Assembly: GCA_035504175.1 (NCBI GenBank)
Contig: DATJSJ010000133.1
Coordinates: forward strand, 1-5,847
Reading direction: 5' to 3'
DNA from: DATJSJ01 sp035504175
GTDB lineage: Bacteria > Pseudomonadota > Alphaproteobacteria > Acetobacterales > Acetobacteraceae
DNA: 5,847 bases
Shown here piece by piece: positions 1-4,132 of the stretch. A program made the translations under genes and the position numbers. Under the pieces are notes generated by a model, which was not told the DNA's origin, did no database searches, and was given only the letters and a program-made list of their open reading frames with translations. Position 1 is the stretch's first letter. The number at the start of each line of letters is the position of its first letter.

Positions 1-38
1 GTCCGCCAGTCCCCTTGTGGGTGAGACCACCGACCGGA

Positions 39-71
39 GAGCCGGATGCGGGAGATCTGCCAGTCCGGTTC
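39..71 (+). ncRNA. Group II intron domain V (catalytic hairpin)
   Basis: Domain V is the catalytic core of group II introns and binds the active-site metals. Here 39-46 (GAGCCGGA) pairs with 64-71 (UCCGGUUC) over 8 base pairs, including the G-U pair usual at the catalytic AGC triad (A40, G41, C42). A U47-G63 pair and a two-base bulge (C61, A62) follow, then an upper helix 48-51 with 57-60 capped by GAGAU. The total of 33 nt is one shorter than the usual 34. The architecture of 8 bp, U-G pair, two-base 3' bulge, short upper stem and GNRA-like cap matches well-studied bacterial introns such as Ll.LtrB. Confidence 0.9.
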
Positions 72-74
72 GGA

Positions 75-110
75 GGGAGGGGGTGTCGGGACAACCGGCG
101 CTCCCTACCC
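75..110 (+). ncRNA. Group II intron domain VI with bulged branch-point A107
   Basis: The hairpin forms by pairing 75-77 with 108-110, leaving A107 unpaired, then 78-83 with 101-106 (including a G82-U102 wobble), then 84-89 with 95-100, and a five-base loop at 90-94. In this family the bulged adenosine of domain VI supplies the 2'-OH for lariat formation and normally lies 7 to 8 nt from the 3' splice site. A107 is exactly 7 nt before position 114, so the splice site is predicted between 114 and 115, giving the usual A-pyrimidine intron terminus. Confidence 0.85.
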
Positions 111-169
111 CTATCACGCCTATGCAGCACGCAGCAAGAAAGAACCTATGCGGGTGGCAGTGGCGGCCG

Positions 170-187
170 GCCGAAACCGCCGAAACC
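170..187 (+). repeat. Two tandem copies of GCCGAAACC
   Basis: The 9-base unit GCCGAAACC occurs twice head to tail at 170-178 and 179-187. A related GGCAAAACC follows at 193-201. The array is short and could be chance in GC-rich DNA; no function is implied. Confidence 0.5.
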
Positions 188-253
188 AGCGTGGCAAAAC
201 CGCCAGCCTCGGCATGTTCACCCCCGACTCGCCGCTTGTTGCGCTATCCTGCC

Positions 254-282
254 TTGGCGCGAGGGGCGAAGCGGACGATAAG
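254..282 (+). promoter_or_regulatory. Weak sigma70-like promoter candidate for cvpA-purF
   Basis: TTGGCG (254-259) and GATAAG (277-282) each match the sigma70 -35 and -10 consensus at four of six positions and are separated by 17 bases, the optimal spacing. They lie about 80 bases before the cvpA start codon. Consensus matches of this quality are common by chance, so this is only the best candidate seen in the leader. Transcription reading through from the intron side is an alternative. Confidence 0.25.
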
Positions 283-359
283 ACGCGGGAACCACCAGAT
301 GGCAGGCGCATGACTCTACGGCGTGATGCAACCAGCGCAGTTCTTTCGGGGCCATCGTC

Positions 360-950
360 ATGACCTGGGTCGACCTCGCCGCCCTGGCCGTGCTCGCCAT
401 CTCCGCCTTGCTCGCCTTCATGCGTGGATTGGTGCGGGAGGTGCTGGGCATTGGCGCCTGGATCGGCGCCGGTGCCGCGGCCTATTACGGCCTGCCGCTG
501 GCCAAGCCCCAGGCGCATGCCTGGTTCGGCGGCGCCTACTGGGTCGATCCGGCCACCCTGGCCGCCATCTTTATCGTCTCCCTGATCGTTCTGATGTTCG
601 TGGCGCACGTGATCGGCCGCGCTGTCCGCTTTTCACCGCTCGGCGGCCTGGACCGTACGTTGGGGCTGGTATTCGGCCTCGCACGGGGTGCGGCGGTGGT
701 GATCCTTGCCTATATCGTGGCAGGGATGGTTGTGCCGGTGGACCGCTGGCCGCAGCCCGTGCAGCAGGCAATGTTCCTCAAGCCCGCTTTTGCCGGCGCA
801 CGCTGGGCGGTGCAGGAATTGCCCGTGGACTACCGGCCCCGGCTCTACGCCCCACCAACCGGGCGCGAAGCCACCGCCGACGATTTGCTGCACGCCACGC
901 CACAAGGATCGGCGCTCAGCCGGACCGCTGGCGGATCGACGCGCGATTAG
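360..950 (+). CDS. cvpA: CvpA family inner-membrane protein
   Basis: A 196-residue integral membrane protein of the CvpA family, named for its need in colicin V production in E. coli; its molecular role is still poorly defined, with links to envelope function. Four hydrophobic segments are visible at about residues 5-20, 27-46, 66-86 and 101-124. Family signatures are RGLVREVLG (22-30), between the first two helices, and DRTLGLVFGLARG (98-110), which leads into the fourth. The C-terminal tail of about 70 residues is hydrophilic and poorly conserved. ATG 360 is chosen because the next in-frame ATG (codon 21) would remove the first helix; only a weak GGGG lies upstream as a ribosome site. purF starts 13 bases after its stop, and cvpA-purF is a classic bacterial pairing, so co-transcription is expected. 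Family identity is firm; function in this organism is inferred. Confidence 0.93.
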   Translation: MTWVDLAALAVLAISALLAFMRGLVREVLGIGAWIGAGAAAYYGLPLAKPQAHAWFGGAYWVDPATLAAIFIVSLIVLMFVAHVIGRAVRFSPLGGLDRTLGLVFGLARGAAVVILAYIVAGMVVPVDRWPQPVQQAMFLKPAFAGARWAVQELPVDYRPRLYAPPTGREATADDLLHATPQGSALSRTAGGSTRD

Positions 951-955
951 GAGAG
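949..955 (+). promoter_or_regulatory. Shine-Dalgarno site of purF
   Basis: AGGAGAG lies 8 bases before ATG 964 and overlaps the last two bases of the cvpA stop codon. It is the strongest ribosome binding site in the window. Together with homology beginning at the DKLHEEC segment, it fixes the purF start at 964 rather than at upstream in-frame starts inside cvpA. Confidence 0.8.
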
Positions 956-963
956 CGAAAGGC

Positions 964-2433
964 ATGGACCTGCCGACCACCCTGCCGCACGACGACGACA
1001 AGCTGCACGAGGAATGCGCGGTCTTCGGCGTCTGGAGCGTGCCCGATGCCGCAGCGGTCGCCGCTCTCGGCCTGCATGCGCTGCAGCACCGCGGCCAGGA
1101 AGCCACCGGCATCGTCACCAGCGACGGCAAGCATTTCCACTCGCACAAGGGCATGGGCCTGGTCGGCGACAATTTCAGCGACGCCCGCGTGATCGCCGGC
1201 CTGCCCGGCACCTCCGCCGTCGGCCATAACCGCTACGCCACCACGGGCGGCACGGTCGTGCGCAACATCCAGCCGCTCTACGCCGATTTCGAGTTCGGTG
1301 GCTTCGCCGTGGCGCATAACGGCAACCTCACCAACGCCCACGTCCTGCGCCGCACCCTGGTCCGCCGCGGCTGCCTGTTCCAGTCCACTACCGATTCCGA
1401 GGTCTTCGTCCACCTGATCGCCATCAGCCTGTATTCTACCGTGGTCGATCGCCTGATCGACGCGCTGAAGCAGGTGGTCGGCGCCTACTCCCTGGTGGCG
1501 CTGTCGAACGAGGCGCTGATCGGCGTGCGCGACCCCTTGGGCGTGCGCCCGCTGATCCTGGGGCGGATCGGGAACGAAGGCACTGGCGGATGGGTGCTGG
1601 CGTCCGAAACCTGCGCGCTGGACATCGTCAACGCATCCTTCGTCCGCGACGTCGAACCCGGCGAGATCGTGGTGATCAACGACCACGGCATCCACAGCAT
1701 CAAGCCCTTCGGCCGCGTCCGCCCGCGCTTCTGCGTGTTCGAGTACATCTACTTCGCCCGCCCGGATTCGCTGGTGGAGGGCCGTCCGGTCTACGAGGCG
1801 CGCAAGCAGATCGGCGCGGAGCTGGCGCGCGAAAGCCACGTGCCGGCCGACGTGATCGTGCCGGTGCCCGATTCCGGCGTGCCGGCGGCGATGGGCTATG
1901 CGGCGGAGAGCGGCGTGCCGTTCGAGCTCGGCATCATCCGCAACCACTATGTCGGCCGCACCTTCATCGAGCCGACCGACGTGATCCGCCATCTCGGCGT
2001 GAAGCTGAAGCACAGCGCCAACCGGGCGGTGCTGGAGGGCCGGCGCGTGGTGCTGGTCGACGACAGCATCGTGCGCGGCACGACGAGCAAGAAGATCGTC
2101 GAGATGGTGCGGCAGGCCGGCGCCGCGGAAGTGCACATGCGCATCTCCTCGCCGCCCACCACGCATTCCTGCTTCTACGGCATCGACACGCCCGAGCGCG
2201 GCAAGCTGCTCGCGGCACGCCACAGCGTCGACGAGATGGCGGCGCTGATCGGGGCCGACAGCCTCGCCTTCATTTCCATCGACGGGCTGTATCGCGCCCT
2301 CGGCGTCGGCGAGCGCGACGGTGACGCGCCAAAATTCTGCGACGCCTGCTTCACCGGCGACTACCCGATCCCGCTGCCGGATTTCTCGCACAACGACAAC
2401 CGGCAACTGAGCCTGCTGAGCGAGCTGCGCTGA
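964..2433 (+). CDS. purF: Amidophosphoribosyltransferase (PRPP amidotransferase)
   Basis: This 489-residue cytosolic enzyme makes 5-phosphoribosylamine from PRPP and glutamine, the first committed step of de novo purine synthesis. The N-terminal Ntn-type glutaminase domain starts at the nucleophile Cys18, after a 17-residue propeptide that should be cleaved off. HNRYATTG (88-95; Arg90 is residue 73 after processing) and NGN (119-121, oxyanion hole) line the glutamine site. The C-terminal phosphoribosyltransferase domain carries the PRPP loop VVLVDDSIVRGTTS (362-375). Cys257, Cys403, Cys459 and Cys462 match the four ligands of the [4Fe-4S] cluster of B. subtilis PurF, so this is the cluster-bearing, propeptide type, unlike E. 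coli PurF. By family knowledge it is expected to be feedback-inhibited by purine nucleotides. Length is typical and no damage is seen. Confidence 0.98.
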   Translation: MDLPTTLPHDDDKLHEECAVFGVWSVPDAAAVAALGLHALQHRGQEATGIVTSDGKHFHSHKGMGLVGDNFSDARVIAGLPGTSAVGHNRYATTGGTVVRNIQPLYADFEFGGFAVAHNGNLTNAHVLRRTLVRRGCLFQSTTDSEVFVHLIAISLYSTVVDRLIDALKQVVGAYSLVALSNEALIGVRDPLGVRPLILGRIGNEGTGGWVLASETCALDIVNASFVRDVEPGEIVVINDHGIHSIKPFGRVRPRFCVFEYIYFARPDSLVEGRPVYEARKQIGAELARESHVPADVIVPVPDSGVPAAMGYAAESGVPFELGIIRNHYVGRTFIEPTDVIRHLGVKLKHSANRAVLEGRRVVLVDDSIVRGTTSKKIVEMVRQAGAAEVHMRISSPPTTHSCFYGIDTPERGKLLAARHSVDEMAALIGADSLAFISIDGLYRALGVGERDGDAPKFCDACFTGDYPIPLPDFSHNDNRQLSLLSELR

Positions 2434-2470
2434 CCGCTACTGCTTCGCCGCCTCCGTCAGCCGCTGCTCG
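2421..2470. terminator. Long stem-loop across the purF/ccmI convergent junction, candidate two-way terminator
   Basis: Positions 2421-2434 pair with 2456-2470 to give 14 base pairs, interrupted only by a T-T mismatch (2426/2465) and one bulged C (2461), around a 21-base loop. The left arm contains the purF stop codon and the loop contains the ccmI stop codon, so the hairpin would form at the 3' end of both transcripts. No T-tract follows on either strand, so this is not a canonical intrinsic terminator. It may act with Rho, protect 3' ends, or be an accident of GC-rich sequence. Confidence 0.4.
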
Positions 2471-3153
2471 GCGAGCTTCCGCCAGGGGGCGTCGGCCGGC
2501 GCCTCGGCGAGCGCGCGGCGGAACAGGTCGGCGGATTGCGGGCTCACGTGCCCCTGCAAGCGCGTCTGCGCCTCCGCCGTCAGCGCCGCCAGCCCGGGGT
2601 CGAAGCGGATCGCCAGCGCCCGGTGCCACGCCACCGCCGCGCGCTCCAGGTGGCCCATGCTGTCCTCGGCATTGCCGAGCAGCAGGTAGCCCTGCCGCGC
2701 CAGTTCGGAGGTCTGGTCCATCCCGGCCAGCTTCTCGCGCAGCTTGGCGATCAGCGCCTCGGCCTGCTGGTTGTCGCGCTGCGCCGCGACGATCCGCTCG
2801 GCCAGCGGCGCCGCCGGCATCGAGGGGTGGCCGTCGATCGCGTACAGCGCCAGCGCCAGCACCGGCACCAGCACCAGCGTCGCCGCCAGCGGCACGGCCG
2901 AGCCCGCCTGCACCTCCGGCTCGGCGATGTCCGCCGTCGCCAGCAGCCGCCGCTGCACCTCCAGCCGCGCCGTCGCGTGCTCGGCGGGCGCGATCCGCCC
3001 GTCCGCGAGGTCGCGGTCCAGCTCCGCCAGTTGCGCGCGCTGGATGGCGAGCGCGCTCTCCCGCCGCCCGTGCGCCGCGCGCCGCCGGCGGAGCACCAGC
3101 CCCAGCGGCGCCAGCGCCACTGCCGCCAACAGCACGATCGCGACGAAGATCAT
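2437..3153 (-). CDS. ccmI: CcmI (CycH), apocytochrome c chaperone of System I, short form
   Basis: CcmI is a membrane-anchored protein that holds apocytochrome c and delivers it to the CcmF/CcmH haem ligation complex. The 238-residue product has a first transmembrane helix at residues 1-21, followed by an RRRR cytoplasmic cluster, a helical charged loop (about 30-80), and a second helix at 87-106. A periplasmic tail includes a TPR-like helical pair around 150-190 (LARQGYLLLG, then RAAVAWHRALAIRFDP). This two-helix plus TPR layout is typical of the family, but Bradyrhizobium CycH is over 100 residues longer, so the periplasmic domain looks reduced. ATG 3151-3153 is chosen because the ccmH stop overlaps it as ATGA and the hydrophobic helix begins there; longer in-frame starts lie inside ccmH. 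It is the last gene visible in the ccm run, 3 bases from the purF stop. Confidence 0.85.
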   Translation of the reverse strand: MIFVAIVLLAAVALAPLGLVLRRRRAAHGRRESALAIQRAQLAELDRDLADGRIAPAEHATARLEVQRRLLATADIAEPEVQAGSAVPLAATLVLVPVLALALYAIDGHPSMPAAPLAERIVAAQRDNQQAEALIAKLREKLAGMDQTSELARQGYLLLGNAEDSMGHLERAAVAWHRALAIRFDPGLAALTAEAQTRLQGHVSPQSADLFRRALAEAPADAPWRKLAEQRLTEAAKQ

Positions 3154-3602
3154 GAGTCCAGCAGCGAGCGCAGCCGCGCCTGCTCGGCGGCATCCAGCGG
3201 CGCCGGCGGCGCCGGGTGGCGCTGCCGCGCCGCGAACGCGATCCCTCCCGCCACCAGCAGCGCCAGCACCGGCGAGCCCCACAGGAGCGCCGTGCCCCAT
3301 TCGAACGGCGGCTTCAGCCGCACGAAGTTGCCGTAGCGGGCCACCAGCCAGGCGATGATCTGCTGGTCGGAATCGCCGGCCGCCACGCGCTGGCGCACGA
3401 TCCGGCGCAGGTCGCGCGCAAGGTCGGCCCCGGAATCCTCGATGCTCTCGTTCTGGCAGACGAGGCAGCGCAACTGCCGGCCGATCGCCTCCGCCCGCGC
3501 CTCCTGCTTCGGGTTCGCCAGCGCCTCGGCGGGATCGCTGATCGCCCAGGCCGGCCCCGCCGCCGCCAGCAGCAGCGTGACGCCGATCAGAAACCCTTTC
3601 AT
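3150..3602 (-). CDS. ccmH: CcmH, cytochrome c maturation thiol-redox protein
   Basis: CcmH is a periplasm-facing protein with a redox-active CXXC that works with CcmG to keep the haem-binding cysteines of apocytochrome c reduced and forms the ligation complex with CcmF. The 150-residue protein has a cleavable signal peptide ending near AWA (residues 18-20) and the diagnostic LRCLVCQ motif (44-50, cysteines 46 and 49). A three-helix domain follows, then a C-terminal transmembrane helix at about 104-125 and a short tail. It corresponds to the N-terminal half of E. coli CcmH; the C-terminal half is the separate CcmI here. Its ATG overlaps the ccmG stop by 4 bases (3599-3602), and its own TGA overlaps the ccmI start (3150-3153). 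No Shine-Dalgarno is evident upstream, in keeping with coupled translation. Confidence 0.95.
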   Translation of the reverse strand: MKGFLIGVTLLLAAAGPAWAISDPAEALANPKQEARAEAIGRQLRCLVCQNESIEDSGADLARDLRRIVRQRVAAGDSDQQIIAWLVARYGNFVRLKPPFEWGTALLWGSPVLALLVAGGIAFAARQRHPAPPAPLDAAEQARLRSLLDS

Positions 3603-4132
3603 GCGTAGCGCCGCAGCATCGGCTGCAGCTCGCCGGTGACTGCGTCCTCGGTCAACGGCCCCACCCAGCGCCAGCGCACGATGCCGTCCTTGTCGACCAG
3701 GTAGCTCTCCGGCACGCCGGTCACGCCCCAGTCGATCGCCACCCGCCCCGGCGCGTCATGTGCCAGCCGCGCGTACGGGTCGCCGTGCTCGGCCAGGAAC
3801 GCCGCCGTCGCCGCCGGCTTGTCCTTGTAGGCGATGCCATAGAGCGGCAGGCCGGTCTGCTTGAGGCTCATCAGCATCCCCGCCTCCTCGATGCAGGGCA
3901 CGCACCAGGAGGCGAAGAAGTTCACCAGGATCGGGCGCCCGGAGAGATCCTTGTCGGAGAACCCGGGGTCGCCCGGCAGCGAGAACGGCGGCACGTGCTT
4001 GCCGATCAGCATGCTCGGCACTTCGTGCGGATCGAACTGCCCGTCGCTCGCGCGGTGCAGCATGGCGAGGAATCCCGCGCCGGCCGCGACCGTCGCGGCG
4101 AAGGGTGCCAGCAGCAGCACGCGCCGGTTCAT
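3599..4132 (-). CDS. ccmG: CcmG (DsbE), periplasmic thioredoxin-like protein of cytochrome c maturation
   Basis: CcmG is a membrane-tethered thioredoxin-fold reductant of the cytochrome c assembly pathway; it takes electrons from CcdA or DsbD and reduces CcmH or apocytochrome c. The 177-residue product has an N-terminal anchor helix (about residues 4-24). The CcmG-typical lead-in is IGKHVPPFSLPG (43-54), and the active site is FASWCVPC (73-80, cysteines 77 and 80). GVTGVPESYLVD (136-147) supplies the cis-proline (Pro141) and the acidic region characteristic of this subfamily rather than of ordinary thioredoxins. The start at 4130-4132 is supported by the ATGA overlap with the ccmF stop and by the position of the anchor helix. 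Length is normal for the family. Family and role are firm; the electron donor is not in the window. Confidence 0.96.
   Translation of the reverse strand: MNRRVLLLAPFAATVAAGAGFLAMLHRASDGQFDPHEVPSMLIGKHVPPFSLPGDPGFSDKDLSGRPILVNFFASWCVPCIEEAGMLMSLKQTGLPLYGIAYKDKPAATAAFLAEHGDPYARLAHDAPGRVAIDWGVTGVPESYLVDKDGIVRWRWVGPLTEDAVTGELQPMLRRYA

Larger units (their letters stand above)
1..114 (+). mobile_element. Group II intron, 3' end (domain V, domain VI, 3' splice site)
   Basis: This is the 3' terminal part of a self-splicing group II retroelement; its 5' part and any reverse transcriptase/maturase gene lie left of the window. The sequence shows a domain V hairpin at 39-71 starting with the hallmark GAGCC and closing with GGUUC, then a three-base linker, a domain VI hairpin at 75-110 with a bulged A, and an intron-like terminus ending in AU at 113-114. 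Positions 1-38 would be the 3' flank of domain IV and contain a small hairpin (GUGG 17-20 with CCAC 27-30). No maturase C-terminus can be recognised in the visible part. The intron has the same orientation as cvpA-purF. Whether it is a complete active copy or a 3' fragment cannot be told from here. The identification rests on RNA secondary structure and known bacterial intron consensus, and I am confident of it; the intron class is not assigned. Confidence 0.9.
115..359 (+). other. Leader between the intron and cvpA; no recognised gene
   Basis: This 245-base stretch begins as the 3' exon of the group II intron and ends at the cvpA start. I recognise no protein family in any of its six frames. 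Third-position composition is much less G/C-biased than in the flanking genes, which argues against a conserved coding region. An open frame from ATG 148 to TGA 361-363 (71 codons, no family match) overlaps the cvpA start as ATGA, but codon use near its end (GAT, ACT, CTA, GTT, CTT, CCA, TCA) does not look native. The stretch also holds a short GCCGAAACC tandem repeat and a weak promoter candidate. It may be the original upstream region of cvpA, or debris of a gene or element into which the intron inserted. Confidence 0.5.

Noticed and set aside
1..24. Possible C-terminal end of an intron-encoded maturase (frame 1, stop TGA at 22-24)
   Set aside because: Only seven residues (VRQSPCG) precede the stop and they match nothing recognisable; the true maturase end is probably further left.
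120..608. - strand open frame overlapping the leader and cvpA
   Set aside because: No family resemblance, Gly/Gln/Asp-rich shadow composition across cvpA, and no plausible ribosome site.
706..963. In-frame 5' extension of purF starting at ATG 706
   Set aside because: It lies within cvpA in another frame, has no PurF homology, and the strong ribosome site at 949-955 plus the propeptide position select ATG 964.
916..2406. 496-codon open frame on the - strand opposite purF
   Set aside because: It is an antisense shadow caused by strong third-position G/C bias in purF; its translation is Asp/His/Val/Ala-rich with no recognisable domain, while purF itself is unambiguous.
3154..3300. Longer start for ccmI (from 3300)
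   Set aside because: The extension lies inside ccmH, gives low-complexity Gly/Ala/Arg sequence, and would hide the first membrane helix; the ATGA overlap marks 3153.
2536..3336. + strand open frames opposite ccmI and ccmH
   Set aside because: Arg/Gln/His-rich or Ala/Ser-rich translations typical of antisense GC-rich DNA; the - strand genes have clear motifs.
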